Shown: one piece after another, positions 1-8,596 of the stretch
How positions within the stretch are numbered: position 1 is the stretch's first letter
Layout of the letters: every line of letters starts with the position of its first letter
Source of the DNA: Persephonella atlantica
Lineage (GTDB): Bacteria; Aquificota; Aquificia; Aquificales; Hydrogenothermaceae
Reading direction: 5' to 3'
Assembly (NCBI RefSeq): GCF_016617615.1
Contig: NZ_JAACYA010000001.1
Span: 496,001 to 560,000, forward strand
Length of the DNA: 64,000 nt
The notes under the pieces: generated by a model
Databases searched by the model: none
What the model saw: only the letters and a program-made list of their open reading frames with translations
Told to the model about the DNA's origin: nothing
Translations under genes and position numbers: made by a program

Positions 1-280
1 CTCCTCCCAAAACTAATATATCTCTATCTATACCTGCTTTCCTCAGCTCTTTTCCCTCTTCTGCTGTGGCAACACACAGATATTTAACTTCTGGAATTTC
101 TGTCAGTATTTTTGATACATTAACAGCTCCGTGTCCGTATGCATCTGCTTTGACGACTGCAAAAACATCCTTTCCTGTAAAATCGTAAATCAGGGATACG
201 TTTTCTCTCAGTCTTTTTCTGCTGATTTCTGCCCAGCTTCTAAAACCTTTTAGATATATCTTTTTCTCTCCTTTAACCAT
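1..280 (-). CDS. alr: Alanine racemase, N-terminal part (runs off left edge)
   Basis: Alanine racemase interconverts L- and D-alanine for peptidoglycan, using pyridoxal phosphate in the cytoplasm. Only the first 93 residues are in the window. The PLP-lysine signature AVVKADAYGHG is complete, with the Schiff-base lysine at residue 44, and the following segment continues as expected for the barrel domain. ATG at 280 is the first in-frame start and gives a normal N-terminus (RSWAEISRKRL from residue 14). No clear Shine-Dalgarno precedes it, so a slightly internal start is possible. It is divergent from the copper genes across 90 bp. The assignment is safe; whether the rest of the gene is intact cannot be seen. 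Confidence 0.9.
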   Translation of the reverse strand, partial: MVKGEKKIYLKGFRSWAEISRKRLRENVSLIYDFTGKDVFAVVKADAYGHGAVNVSKILTEIPEVKYLCVATAEEGKELRKAGIDRDILVLGG

Positions 281-332
281 ACTTATTCTTTTCGTAATTT
301 TATCAGAAAAACCTTTTATTTTGTGGTAAAAA

Positions 333-353
333 GTTATAAATTATAGTTATAAC
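333..353. promoter_or_regulatory. Perfect 7-bp inverted repeat upstream of the copper operon
   Basis: GTTATAA, a 7-bp centre, then TTATAAC: a perfect dyad ending one base before the ribosome binding site of the metal-binding protein gene. Position and symmetry suit an operator for a dimeric repressor, or an AT-rich promoter element. No metalloregulator gene is in the window, so the regulator is unknown. The arms are AT-rich, and chance is a real alternative. Confidence 0.35.
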
Positions 354-370
354 AGAAGGAGGTCTGATAC

Positions 371-718
371 TTGGATAAATGGATAGTTCTGTCAGTTTCT
401 ATGAGCATGATTGGTGGAATTAGCTGGTTCTTTTTTGGAAAGAAGGGAGAAGGAAAAAAGACTACAGAAAAAAGTTCTGGTATTGAGAGGATTGAACTAA
501 ACATATCAGGTATGCACTGTGCAGGCTGTGCTGCTGGAATAGAGGCAACTTTGGGAGCAACAGAAGGGATAATTACAGCATCTGTTAACCTCGCAACATC
601 AAAGGGAGTATTTGAGTTTGACCCCTCCAAGATAGCGAAAGAACAGATAATAAAAAAGATAGGTGAGCTTGGATATCAGGCTTCTGAGTCTATGGAAGAT
701 TTTGAAAAAAAAAGTTAG
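371..718 (+). CDS. Membrane-anchored HMA copper-binding protein (0-frame product of copA)
   Basis: 115 residues. A hydrophobic N-terminal segment (residues 4-22) is followed by a heavy-metal-associated domain (about 38-105) with the Cu(I) motif GMHCAGC, ligands C50 and C53. Start is TTG 371 behind a strong AGAAGGAGG at 354-362. The frame ends at TAG 716-718, just after a run of nine A. The other frame continues without a stop into the transport domain of a copper ATPase. The short protein can therefore be read as a CopZ-like chaperone released by normal decoding, or as the N-terminal domain of the ATPase after a frame change. A membrane anchor before the HMA domain is unusual for a free chaperone. 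Confidence 0.85.
   Translation: MDKWIVLSVSMSMIGGISWFFFGKKGEGKKTTEKSSGIERIELNISGMHCAGCAAGIEATLGATEGIITASVNLATSKGVFEFDPSKIAKEQIIKKIGELGYQASESMEDFEKKS
705..713 (+). other. A9 slippery run joining the HMA and ATPase frames
   Basis: Nine consecutive A (705-713) sit at the exact point where the HMA frame must move by -1 to enter the ATPase frame. Codons before the shift read GAA AAA AAA; after a -1 step they continue AAG TTA GAA. The tandem AAA codons allow full re-pairing in the -1 frame. GGAAG at 694-698 lies 7-11 bases upstream and could act as an internal Shine-Dalgarno stimulator. No strong downstream hairpin is evident. A sequencing error or real mutation in the homopolymer would look the same. 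Confidence 0.65.
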
Positions 719-2619
719 AAGAAGAGCAGAGATTAAGATATAGATTTTTAACTGCTCTTGTATTAACAGTTCTTATATTCCTGATACATTTTTCTCCTTT
801 TTCCATAAACGAAACAACAAAAAATACCCTTATCTTTCTGCTGGCAACGGTGGTTCAGTTTTATGCTGGTTTTGATTTTTATCGGTCAGCTATCTCTAAC
901 TTGAAAAACAGAATTGCAGATATGAACCTTTTAGTAGTTATTGGAACATCAGCCGCTTACTTTTACTCTGTTTTCGTTCTTCTTTTCCCCAATCTCTTTC
1001 CTGTAGATATGAGAAATCTGTATTTTGACGGTGCTGCAGCAATCATAACCTTTGTTCTTTTAGGCAGATATTTAGAAAGCCGTTCAAGGAATAAAGCTTC
1101 AGATTTTATGAAAAAACTTCTCAGTCTAAAACCAGAAAAAGCTACTATACTGGTAGACGGCAAAGAGATAGATGTACCTATAGAAAACATAGTTGTAGGA
1201 GATGCAGTTATTGTCAGGGCAGGTGAAAAGATACCTGTTGATGGAGTAATTATTTCTGGCTCGGCAGAGATTGACCAATCTATGGTTACAGGAGAGTCTG
1301 TTCCTGTTTTGAAAAAAGAAGGGGATACAGTAATAGGAGGAACAGTTAACACAAACGGTTATCTTGTAATTCGGGCAGAAAAGACAGGAAAAAACAGCTT
1401 TGTATCTCAGATGATTAAGCTCTTATCAGAAGCTCAAGAAAAAAAACCTCCTATTGGAAGACTTGCAGATAAAATTGTTGCTATTTTTGTTCCTGCGATT
1501 ATGATTATCTCTATTTTGACATTTGATGTATGGTATATCCTTGATAGGCCTGATATTGCATTCTTATCTGCTGTTTCTGTTCTTATTATTGCCTGCCCCT
1601 GTGCCCTTGGAATTGCTACTCCTATTGCTGTTGTTGCTTCTGTAGGAAGGGGAGCAAAGGAAGGAATTTTGATAAAAAATCCTGAGATGGTAGAAAGGAT
1701 AAACAGCATTGACACAGTCATTTTTGATAAAACAGGAACATTAACTGAAGGGAAACCATCTGTCATTAAAAAAGTGATAAAAAATGAAAATCTCCTTTTC
1801 GTGGCGTATCCTCTGCTGAAGAGCAGTTCTCATCCTGTTTCTCAGGCTGTCCTTCCTTACATTCCGGAAACTGACGTAAAGGCTGAAGACATAAAATCTG
1901 TTCCCGGCAAAGGCATTAAAGGAAAGGTTAACGGTATGGAAGTTATCATAGGCAATAGTGTTTTCCTTTCTGAAAATGGCTACACTGCAGAAGCCAGTTC
2001 AGGTTATACAGAGCTGTTAATAGGTGTTGATGGAACTGTTGTTGCCCAGTTTTTACTTGAGGACAGGTTAAAAGATGAAGCAAAGTATGTAGTATCAAAG
2101 TTAAAGCAGATGGGACTGAAAACTGTTCTTTTAACTGGTGACAAAGAAGATGTAGGAAAAAAAGTGTGCAGCACTCTGCAGATAGATGAGTGCTATTATC
2201 AGCTCCTTCCAGAAGAAAAATACACAATTGTAAAAGAAAAACAGAGAAAAGGAAAAAGGGTAGCATTTGTGGGAGATGGAATAAATGATGCTCCCTCAAT
2301 GGCTGTTTCTGATGTCGGCATAGCTGTTCTTCAGGCAACAGACATAGCAAAGGAAGCAGGTGATATAATCCTGATAAAAAAAGACCTGAGATTACTGATA
2401 AAAGCGATAAACCTATCAAAGCAGTCTTTTAGAATAATAAAACAGAACCTTTTCTGGGCTTACGTGTACAATCTTATTGGGATACCTGTGGCTGCTGGAA
2501 TTCTATATTCTTTTGGAATCATGTTAAAACCTGTGCTTGCAGGAATAGCAATGTCTTTTAGCTCTGTTACTGTCGTTTTGAACGCCCTTAGAATACAGTT
2601 TAAAAATTTAGAGGAGTAG
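712..2619 (+). CDS. copA: Cu(+)-exporting P1B-type ATPase, transport part (-1 frame of copA)
   Basis: Pumps Cu(I) out of the cytoplasm at the cost of ATP. The frame opens just inside the A9 run and reads through two membrane helices before the first usable start codon (GTG 850), which lies inside the second helix. The gene therefore needs the frame change to give a whole ATPase of about 749 residues, a normal CopA length. In joined numbering: TGES (about 307), CPC in TM6 (about 408), phosphorylated DKTGTLT (about 453), the SSSHP motif (about 488), GDGINDAP (about 636), and Cu(I)-ATPase TM7/TM8 signatures YN and MSFSS (about 728). All catalytic motifs are intact, which argues against decay. 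Confidence 0.93.
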   Translation, partial: KLEEEQRLRYRFLTALVLTVLIFLIHFSPFSINETTKNTLIFLLATVVQFYAGFDFYRSAISNLKNRIADMNLLVVIGTSAAYFYSVFVLLFPNLFPVDMRNLYFDGAAAIITFVLLGRYLESRSRNKASDFMKKLLSLKPEKATILVDGKEIDVPIENIVVGDAVIVRAGEKIPVDGVIISGSAEIDQSMVTGESVPVLKKEGDTVIGGTVNTNGYLVIRAEKTGKNSFVSQMIKLLSEAQEKKPPIGRLADKIVAIFVPAIMIISILTFDVWYILDRPDIAFLSAVSVLIIACPCALGIATPIAVVASVGRGAKEGILIKNPEMVERINSIDTVIFDKTGTLTEGKPSVIKKVIKNENLLFVAYPLLKSSSHPVSQAVLPYIPETDVKAEDIKSVPGKGIKGKVNGMEVIIGNSVFLSENGYTAEASSGYTELLIGVDGTVVAQFLLEDRLKDEAKYVVSKLKQMGLKTVLLTGDKEDVGKKVCSTLQIDECYYQLLPEEKYTIVKEKQRKGKRVAFVGDGINDAPSMAVSDVGIAVLQATDIAKEAGDIILIKKDLRLLIKAINLSKQSFRIIKQNLFWAYVYNLIGIPVAAGILYSFGIMLKPVLAGIAMSFSSVTVVLNALRIQFKNLEE

Positions 2620-2621
2620 CT

Positions 2622-3344
2622 GTGGATATTATTGACATTATTTCAATAGAACCTTTTGCTGTTGTTGGACATAGAGGTGCAAAGGGGAGGAAACCTGAAA
2701 ACACAGTTTCTGCCATTGAGTATGCCCTGAAAGTGGGAGCTGATGTTGTAGAAGTTGACGTCAGACAGACAAAGGATGGAGAGCTTATCCTTTTACATGA
2801 TAGGGATTTTAAGAGGCTGACAGGCAGAGCTTTTATTCCATCAAAGCTGAGCTATAGATTTATAAAGGAAAACATAACCATAGATGGCGAACCTGTGGCA
2901 ACCTTAGAAGATGCCCTCAAAACAGTAGATGGAAAAGCAGGCCTGTTTATTGAGATAAAAGAGCCTGAAACTACAGAAAAGGCTGTTGAGACAGTAATCT
3001 CTCATAATGCCGAAAAATGGGTATGTTTTATATCTTTTTATGAGGAAGCTTTGATAAAGGTTAAAGAGATTAATCCTCAATTAAAAACGGGACTGATTTA
3101 TATGAAACCTCCGGGAAAAATATATCAGGCTAAAGAAATAAAGTGTGAGCTTGTCCTTCCCCTATACAGACTTGCCACAGAAAAGGCAGTAAATTTTGCC
3201 CATAGACTGAAACTGAAGGTGGTTTCGTGGGTTATAAATGATTACGAGACTGCAAAATTGATGCACAGCAGAGACGTTGATGCGGTAGCATCAGATTATC
3301 CAGACCTGGCTGTAAAGTGGAGAGAAAGGCTAAAGGGGGAGTAA
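2622..3344 (+). CDS. Glycerophosphodiester phosphodiesterase (UgpQ/GDPD type)
   Basis: Hydrolyses glycerophosphodiesters to glycerol 3-phosphate and an alcohol. The 240-residue TIM barrel carries the family signature near its N-terminus: GHRGAKG (H17, R18), PENT (E26, N27), EVDV (E44, D46) and LLHD (H59). No signal peptide is seen, so it should be cytoplasmic. GTG 2622 starts two bases after the copA stop, with GAGGAG at 2611-2616 inside copA, so it is probably translated from the same transcript. A functional link with copper is not obvious. Length is typical of the short cytoplasmic family. Confidence 0.9.
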   Translation: MDIIDIISIEPFAVVGHRGAKGRKPENTVSAIEYALKVGADVVEVDVRQTKDGELILLHDRDFKRLTGRAFIPSKLSYRFIKENITIDGEPVATLEDALKTVDGKAGLFIEIKEPETTEKAVETVISHNAEKWVCFISFYEEALIKVKEINPQLKTGLIYMKPPGKIYQAKEIKCELVLPLYRLATEKAVNFAHRLKLKVVSWVINDYETAKLMHSRDVDAVASDYPDLAVKWRERLKGE

Positions 3345-3354
3345 CCCCCCTTTT
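3332..3354. terminator. Bidirectional terminator between convergent genes
   Basis: AAAGGGGG pairs with CCCCCTTT around a short AGTAA loop that contains the phosphodiesterase stop codon, and T runs follow on both strands. It separates this rightward operon from the leftward slyD gene. Confidence 0.75.
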
Positions 3355-3357
3355 ATC

Positions 3358-3846
3358 TTAATGCTGGACGCCGCCTTCTCCGTGAGGATGTCCGTGTTTA
3401 ATCTCTTCTAAGGATGCATCTCTTACATTAACGACTTCTACTTCAAAAACAAGGTCTTTACCTGCCAGAGGATGATTCATATCAACAGTAACGCTGTTTT
3501 CATCAAAACTTACAACAATCATGTTGATAATCTGACCCTCTGGTGTTTGAGCCTGCAGAGGCATACCTTCTTCAAGTTCAATACCCTGGAAATACTCTCT
3601 TGGAACCTGTTGAACCAGTTCAGGATTTTTTTCTCCGTATGCTTCTGAAGCTGGAACTTCAATAGTCCTTTTTTCTCCTGCTTCCATACCTTCCATTCTG
3701 CTTTCCAAACCGGGAATGATGTTCTCAGCTCCAAACAGAACAGTAAGAGGCTGACCGTAAGCCTGACTGCTGTCAAGGACTTCACCAGTTTCTTTGTCCT
3801 TGAGTGTGTAGTGGAACGTTACCACTTTGTTGCCTGTAGCCTTCAT
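3358..3846 (-). CDS. slyD: FKBP-type peptidyl-prolyl isomerase, SlyD-like
   Basis: Folding helper and prolyl isomerase of the SlyD class. The FKBP core is in two parts (about 1-68 and 120-150, including GQPLTVLFG, IIPGLE and the GM-rich flap) around an insert-in-flap chaperone domain. The tail HGHPHGEGG is His-rich, as in metal-binding SlyD proteins that deliver nickel, but shorter than in E. coli. It is the last gene of the leftward run, 41 bases after hisZ, with its own AAAAGGAG ribosome binding site. ATG 3846 is unambiguous. Confidence 0.92.
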   Translation of the reverse strand: MKATGNKVVTFHYTLKDKETGEVLDSSQAYGQPLTVLFGAENIIPGLESRMEGMEAGEKRTIEVPASEAYGEKNPELVQQVPREYFQGIELEEGMPLQAQTPEGQIINMIVVSFDENSVTVDMNHPLAGKDLVFEVEVVNVRDASLEEIKHGHPHGEGGVQH

Positions 3847-3871
3847 AAAAAAAACTCCTTTTATATGTATT

Positions 3872-3890
3872 TAGCACCTTTATGGTGCTA
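3872..3890. terminator. Hairpin at the end of hisZ
   Basis: TAGCACC and GGTGCTA form a 7-bp stem with a 5-base loop that includes the hisZ stop codon. No T run follows on the minus strand, so it may be an mRNA-stabilising or attenuating hairpin between hisZ and slyD rather than a strong terminator. Confidence 0.4.
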
Positions 3891-5144
3891 TACTTCTTTC
3901 AAAAACTCCTGGATGCTTTTTCTTTCAAAACTTTTTTCAGTTGAATAAATATATATGCTTTTTTCGGTGCTGTCCAGTCCAATCACTATAACTTTTCTGT
4001 ACCGGTTGTTAAATGCAAACTTTATAGATTCTTCAAGTTTTCTATCAATAATGTCTCTCCCAACAGTGTAGCCTCTGTCTCTCAAATCCTTTCCAAGTTT
4101 GTAAGCCTGCTTTTTTGTAGGTGTTAAATCAATGATAAAAAAATCTTTGTAGTTTTTCTCTTTTATAAGTCTGTTTTTTTTCATATACTCCCATATACTC
4201 AGAACATCAAATGCAAATCCTGTTGCAGGGATATCTCCATTGTATTTAGATATCAGATTGTCGTATCTTCCCCCATGACCTACAGGTCTTGAAAAATCTT
4301 TTATAAAAATCTCAAACACGATACCTGTGTAGTACGAAATCTCTTTAGGTTCTCCAAGGTCAAACAGAATTCTGTCTGACAGATTATACTCTTTTAGTAT
4401 ACTGTAAATCTGTCTAAGCTGGTTAAAAACCTCTTCTAACCCTTTTATCTTAAATTCCTGAGACAGCCTATCTATCAGTGATATCTCTCCCTGATAGGTA
4501 GGAAGTTCTGTTATAAATTTTTTAATCTCTCCTGTTATACCTTTTCTTTTGACAAATTCTTTCAGGCTGTAAATCTCCCTTTTTCTGATAAACTCCATAA
4601 ATTCTGTGTGTTCTTCTTCTGACAGATTGAGATAACTTTTTAAAAAACTGAAAATCTGTGTATTGTTTATATCAATCTGGAAGTTTTCTATACCTAATCT
4701 TTTTAGAGATTGACTTGCTACTGCGATTATTTCAGCATCTGCTTCAACCTTATTTGAACCAATCAGTTCAATTCCTGTCTGAACTTTTTCCCACAGATTG
4801 TCCCCTTTGGGAGGTGAATACCTGAATATTGTGCCTGTGTAGTAGTATCTTTTAGGTAGTTCTTTCTTTTTTAGAGATGAAAAATAACGGGCTATCTGAG
4901 CTGTAAAGTCTGCTCTAAGGGTAAGAATTTCTCCACTGCTCCTGTCAACAATCTTGAAGCTTTTCCCTGTAATCTCTTCGTCTAACCCTCTGCTGTGGAC
5001 AGAGAGATATTCAAAAAACGGCAGTTTTATCTCTTCATAAGCCCACTGCTCAAAAACATTATTTATCTTTCTTATTATCTGTTTTATCTCGTAAGTCTCA
5101 GCCCTGCTAAATGTTCTGACACCTGCTGGTAAATCTATATTCAT
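3888..5144 (-). CDS. hisZ: ATP phosphoribosyltransferase regulatory subunit HisZ
   Basis: A histidyl-tRNA synthetase paralogue that activates short-form HisG in histidine synthesis. It has the class II synthetase fold without the full HisRS signature: LPAGVRTF at the N-terminus, LRADFTAQIAR (motif 2 region), and GHGGRYDNL with ATGFAFDVLS (motif 3 region). ATG 5144 is preferred because TGGAGA lies just upstream. An earlier ATG at 5165 would overlap the preceding gene. The C-terminal 85 residues (IIDLTPTKKQAYKLGKDL onward) look like an HGTP-type anticodon-binding domain, which many HisZ proteins lack or have reduced. No hisG is in the window. A divergent HisS is the main alternative, but the HisRS motif RGLDYY is not seen. 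Confidence 0.82.
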   Translation of the reverse strand: MNIDLPAGVRTFSRAETYEIKQIIRKINNVFEQWAYEEIKLPFFEYLSVHSRGLDEEITGKSFKIVDRSSGEILTLRADFTAQIARYFSSLKKKELPKRYYYTGTIFRYSPPKGDNLWEKVQTGIELIGSNKVEADAEIIAVASQSLKRLGIENFQIDINNTQIFSFLKSYLNLSEEEHTEFMEFIRKREIYSLKEFVKRKGITGEIKKFITELPTYQGEISLIDRLSQEFKIKGLEEVFNQLRQIYSILKEYNLSDRILFDLGEPKEISYYTGIVFEIFIKDFSRPVGHGGRYDNLISKYNGDIPATGFAFDVLSIWEYMKKNRLIKEKNYKDFFIIDLTPTKKQAYKLGKDLRDRGYTVGRDIIDRKLEESIKFAFNNRYRKVIVIGLDSTEKSIYIYSTEKSFERKSIQEFLKEV

Positions 5145-5154
5145 AATTTCTCCA

Positions 5155-5793
5155 TTACAGTGCATCTAATGCAGGAATAAACAAATCACCAAGGAAGTAT
5201 GTGTTATTCAGCTTGTACAGAATAGGTCTTACCTTTTCATAGTCTAATATGGAATAAGATGCGTTATCACATCCAAAGCTCCAGAATTTTGCCAGAGGCA
5301 GATTAAGACCTGCCACAAAGGAAGCTCTTATGGGGACTGTATGGGATACTGCCACGACTGTTTCTCCGTCGTGTTTCTCAAGCATTCTTTCCTGAAATCT
5401 TTTAACCCTGTTAAAAACATCTACCAGCGTTTCTCCATGGGGGAACTTTATTGTTTCAGGCTCGTAAAGCCACTGACGGAACATGTCTGGATATTTTTCC
5501 TTCACTTCTTCTACTAACATCCCAGACCACTCTCCGTGGTCTATCTCTATTATGTCCTCGTCTATCTGTATATCCAGTCCCAGCTCCTTTGATATGTACT
5601 CAGCTGTCATGTATGTCCTTTTTAGGGGACTTGAGTAAATGGCTGAAGGATTGTACTTTTTCAGAGTAAGTGCTAAAAGCTGTGCCTGTTTGTGCCCTCT
5701 TTCTGACAGCTCAGGGTCAAGCCTTCCCTGATATCTTCCGATGGGATTCCACAGACTCTCTGCATGCCTGACGTATATTATCCTTACTGCCAT
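5155..5793 (-). CDS. Histidine phosphatase; possible metal-independent phosphoserine phosphatase
   Basis: A 212-residue member of the phosphoglycerate mutase-like superfamily. RHAES (R9, H10) gives the phosphorylated histidine, LSERGHKQA follows, and the second catalytic histidine is in AVSHTVPIRA near residue 150. In Hydrogenobacter, also of the Aquificota, proteins of this type and size act as metal-independent phosphoserine phosphatases. The next gene upstream is a class V aminotransferase, which could supply phosphoserine, so a serine-synthesis role is inferred from context. Alpha-ribazole phosphatase or a general phosphatase are alternatives. Confidence 0.85.
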   Translation of the reverse strand: MAVRIIYVRHAESLWNPIGRYQGRLDPELSERGHKQAQLLALTLKKYNPSAIYSSPLKRTYMTAEYISKELGLDIQIDEDIIEIDHGEWSGMLVEEVKEKYPDMFRQWLYEPETIKFPHGETLVDVFNRVKRFQERMLEKHDGETVVAVSHTVPIRASFVAGLNLPLAKFWSFGCDNASYSILDYEKVRPILYKLNNTYFLGDLFIPALDAL

Positions 5794-5804
5794 TGCCTCT
5801 CCTT

Positions 5805-6947
5805 TTAGGTGTGATTTAGTATAACTTCCTGAGCTTTTTTGACGCCTTTACCAATCTCAATAGGTAATCCTGTTTTGTAAAGGGCCATCTCTAATCCTGC
5901 AATAATCTGAATAACATCGTTAAAATCAAAATACCCCATGTGGGCAATACGGAAAATTTTGCCTTTAAGGTGGTCCTGTCCACCTGCAACCCTGAAACCA
6001 AGTTCTAACATTTTTTTCCTCAGCTGGTCAGCATCTATTCCTGCAGGAGCGTAAACGCCTGTTGCTGAATTGGAAGGACTTTCTGACAGAAGTTTTAGAC
6101 CGATTTCTTTAACAGCCTCTCTTGTTGCCTGTGCAAGTATCTGATGTCTTTTTGCAAGGTTTTCAAGACCTTCACTGAGTATAAGCTGTAAACTTTCGTT
6201 AAGTGCAATGATTAGATTTATTGCTGGTGTGTAGGCTGTCTGTCCCTTTTGCTGTTTTTTAGCTTCCTTTGCCACGTCAAAGTAATACTTTGGTAAGTTG
6301 CTTCTTGATAGCCTTTTTTCTGCCTTTTCGCTAAAGTAAAGAACAGATAGTCCTGGAGGAAGCATCAAAGCCTTTTGGGAACCTGTTACAAGAACATCTA
6401 TTCCCAATTCTTCTGGATAGACCTCGTAAACTCCTACAGAGGTTATGCCGTCAACGACTAATATACAGTCCTCAAGTTTTGCAGAAATCTCACCTAAAAA
6501 CTTAACGTCGTGATATGTTGTTGTGGATGTTTCTGACTGCTGGACAAAAATTCCTCTTATGTCAGGAAATTCACCAACTATCTCAAGGACTCTGTCTCTG
6601 TCATAGGTTTTTCCCCATTCTATCTCATAATCAACCACTTTTAGCTCAAATTGGGAGGCTATCTCTTTCCATCTCTGCCCAAACTTACCTGCATTTATTA
6701 TTAAAACTCTGTCTCCTTTCCTGAAAAAATTCAAAACAGATGCTTCCATTGCCCCTGTTCCAGAAGAGGAGAACAGAATAATATCCCTTTCTGTTTTTAA
6801 TAATTTTTGCAGTTTTTCTCTAACATCTTTGAATATATGAGTAAATTCAGGAGTTCTGTGGTGGATAATCTGCTGGCCTAATGCTTTGATAACCTGCGGA
6901 GGCAGTGGAACAGGTCCCGGCGTGAACAGTCTTTCCTTTATAAGCAT
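5805..6947 (-). CDS. Class V aminotransferase (serine-glyoxylate/phosphoserine type)
   Basis: PLP enzyme of 380 residues. It begins with the family signature LFTPGPVPLPP and has the substrate/PLP segment SSSGTGAMEAS and QQSETSTTTYHD. VVDGITSVG contains the PLP-ring aspartate, and GSQKALMLPPG contains the Schiff-base lysine (K192). The fold matches alanine-glyoxylate and serine-pyruvate aminotransferases. In autotrophs this family is also used as phosphoserine aminotransferase, and the neighbouring phosphatase favours that reading. ATG 6947 overlaps the end of the aminomutase gene by 10 bases, which indicates translational coupling. Substrate cannot be decided from sequence alone. Confidence 0.88.
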   Translation of the reverse strand: MLIKERLFTPGPVPLPPQVIKALGQQIIHHRTPEFTHIFKDVREKLQKLLKTERDIILFSSSGTGAMEASVLNFFRKGDRVLIINAGKFGQRWKEIASQFELKVVDYEIEWGKTYDRDRVLEIVGEFPDIRGIFVQQSETSTTTYHDVKFLGEISAKLEDCILVVDGITSVGVYEVYPEELGIDVLVTGSQKALMLPPGLSVLYFSEKAEKRLSRSNLPKYYFDVAKEAKKQQKGQTAYTPAINLIIALNESLQLILSEGLENLAKRHQILAQATREAVKEIGLKLLSESPSNSATGVYAPAGIDADQLRKKMLELGFRVAGGQDHLKGKIFRIAHMGYFDFNDVIQIIAGLEMALYKTGLPIEIGKGVKKAQEVILNHT

Positions 6948-8119
6948 AAATCCTCCAAGCCTTTATTGTGATAATTGTTTATTATATCAAAATTGGGTTT
7001 TTCTATTTTTACTGTTTTTCCCTGATAATTTCTAAACACAATGTACTCCTCTGTTTCCTCAGCTATGTAATCTGGGTTTAAAGGTACTTTTCCCAGTCCT
7101 CCGGGAAGGTCAACAGCATAAACAGGAATACCCATTCCTGATACCCTACCTCTAAGATGTTCTAAAATCTCTACTCCTTTTTTTATCTCTGTTCTAAAAT
7201 GCATAACACCTTTTGTAGGGTCACAGTAAAACAGGTAGTAAGGTTTTATTTTTACCTGAAGAAGATTTCTCATTAAGTCCTCAATTATGTAAGGGTCGTC
7301 ATTTATTCCTTTTAGCAGGACTGTCTGGTTTAAAACAGGTGTTCCTGTTGAGAGTATGTTTCTGACAGCCTTTTTAACAACATCTGTAACTTCGTCAGGA
7401 TGATTAAAATGTGTAACAATCCACAGCTTGTCGTATCTATCTAATAGCTCAAGCAGTCCATCATCAAAAAATCTGTAAGGATTAACAACTAACTCCCTCG
7501 TTCCTATCCTGATAATCTCTACATGTTCAATTCTGCTTAGATGCTCTAATATAAACTCTAACTTTTTGTTGGGAAGTGTTAGAGGGTCTCCCCCAGAGAT
7601 AAGGACTTCTTTTATGGTAGGGTTATTCCTGATGTATTCAATCATCCTTATGTACTCTTCATACCTGTTTGCCCTTTCTTCCTCTAAAAAAATCCTTTTT
7701 CTCATACAGTGCCTGCAGTAAACAGAGCAGAAAGTGGTAACCCTGAAAAGAACCCTGTCAGGATACCTGTGGGTTAGCCCTTTAACAGGGCTCATAACTT
7801 CTTCTTTAAATGGGTCTAAGCTTCCCTTAGACTGTATCTGTGGGTCTATCTCTTGGCAGGAAGGAATTATCTGTTTTAAGATAGGATTGTTCATGTCAGA
7901 AATGTCTGAAACAAGAGAAAGGTAATAAGGGGTTGTACCTGTTCTGAACACTTTTTCAACCTTTTTTACAGTAGACAGGTCTGTACCTAATATCTTTTCA
8001 AGCTGGGAAAGGGACTTTATTCTGTTTCTTATCTGCCACCTCCAGTCTTCCCAGTCCCATTTTGATACGTCAGCCCATTGTGGAAATCTCTTCCAGTAGT
8101 CCTTTTTAAGAACTCTCAT
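6938..8119 (-). CDS. kamA: Radical SAM lysine 2,3-aminomutase family protein
   Basis: Radical SAM/PLP enzyme that moves an amino group between carbons 2 and 3 of lysine, or of a relative such as glutamate. The 4Fe-4S motif TTFCSVYCRHC carries C131, C135 and C138. EVLISGGDPLTL follows as the SAM-binding GGE-like stretch, and the PLP region is GGLGKVPL near the C-terminus. ATG 8119 is chosen because GGGGGAGGT stands 6 bases before it; the longer frame from 8158 would add 13 unconserved residues. beta-Lysine is an osmolyte precursor in some thermophiles and methanogens. EpmB-type activity is less likely because the protein is longer and has no EF-P partner here. Confidence 0.87.
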   Translation of the reverse strand: MRVLKKDYWKRFPQWADVSKWDWEDWRWQIRNRIKSLSQLEKILGTDLSTVKKVEKVFRTGTTPYYLSLVSDISDMNNPILKQIIPSCQEIDPQIQSKGSLDPFKEEVMSPVKGLTHRYPDRVLFRVTTFCSVYCRHCMRKRIFLEEERANRYEEYIRMIEYIRNNPTIKEVLISGGDPLTLPNKKLEFILEHLSRIEHVEIIRIGTRELVVNPYRFFDDGLLELLDRYDKLWIVTHFNHPDEVTDVVKKAVRNILSTGTPVLNQTVLLKGINDDPYIIEDLMRNLLQVKIKPYYLFYCDPTKGVMHFRTEIKKGVEILEHLRGRVSGMGIPVYAVDLPGGLGKVPLNPDYIAEETEEYIVFRNYQGKTVKIEKPNFDIINNYHNKGLEDLCL

Positions 8120-8123
8120 TTTT

Positions 8124-8534
8124 TTACCTCCCCCAGACCGCTCTGGTAACAAACTCATTACTGAAAAGGTTCAAAGTAACCATAAGCACATACAAAACAA
8201 AATATGTAACAACAAGCTTTTCTACAACATTTTTAAATAAATATATTCTTATGAATGAAATTATCGTGAACAAAAAAATAATAATGCTGCCAAGCAGAAT
8301 GTGGAGACTGTATCTGTCAGTTGGAACATGAGCAGAATGTAGATACTCTAATTCTTCAAATCCTGTAATTCCTGCGATGATAACAATTGCGTATCCTAAT
8401 AAGACGATGCTTCCGGATATTTTAGATACAGCTTTTTTTCCTGTGATTACTGCTCCAAGCTCAAAAAAAAGACCCAGCAGTGGAATAAGGACTCCAAATC
8501 TGCCAAACATTGCGTGAACGAGGTTGTATTCCAA
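8124..8534 (-). CDS. Small polytopic membrane protein (DUF2231-like)
   Basis: 136 residues with four hydrophobic segments (about 13-30, 41-58, 77-95 and 106-124). The pattern HAMFGRFGVLIPLLG at the N-terminus with a later histidine before a helix (SLHILLG) resembles the DUF2231 family, whose paired histidines suggest haem or metal binding. TTG 8534 is taken as start because GGAG lies 6 bases upstream. It is the first gene of the leftward run, 4 bases before the aminomutase start. Function unknown. Confidence 0.65.
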   Translation of the reverse strand: MEYNLVHAMFGRFGVLIPLLGLFFELGAVITGKKAVSKISGSIVLLGYAIVIIAGITGFEELEYLHSAHVPTDRYSLHILLGSIIIFLFTIISFIRIYLFKNVVEKLVVTYFVLYVLMVTLNLFSNEFVTRAVWGR

Positions 8535-8596
8535 TTCAAGCTCCGATATATTTATTGACGAAAGATATTATAAGAAAAAAGACAGGAGGTTAAAAT

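Noticed and set aside
1946-2419. 157-codon minus-strand frame
   Set aside because: Shadow of copA with leucine-rich low-complexity translation and no ribosome binding site.
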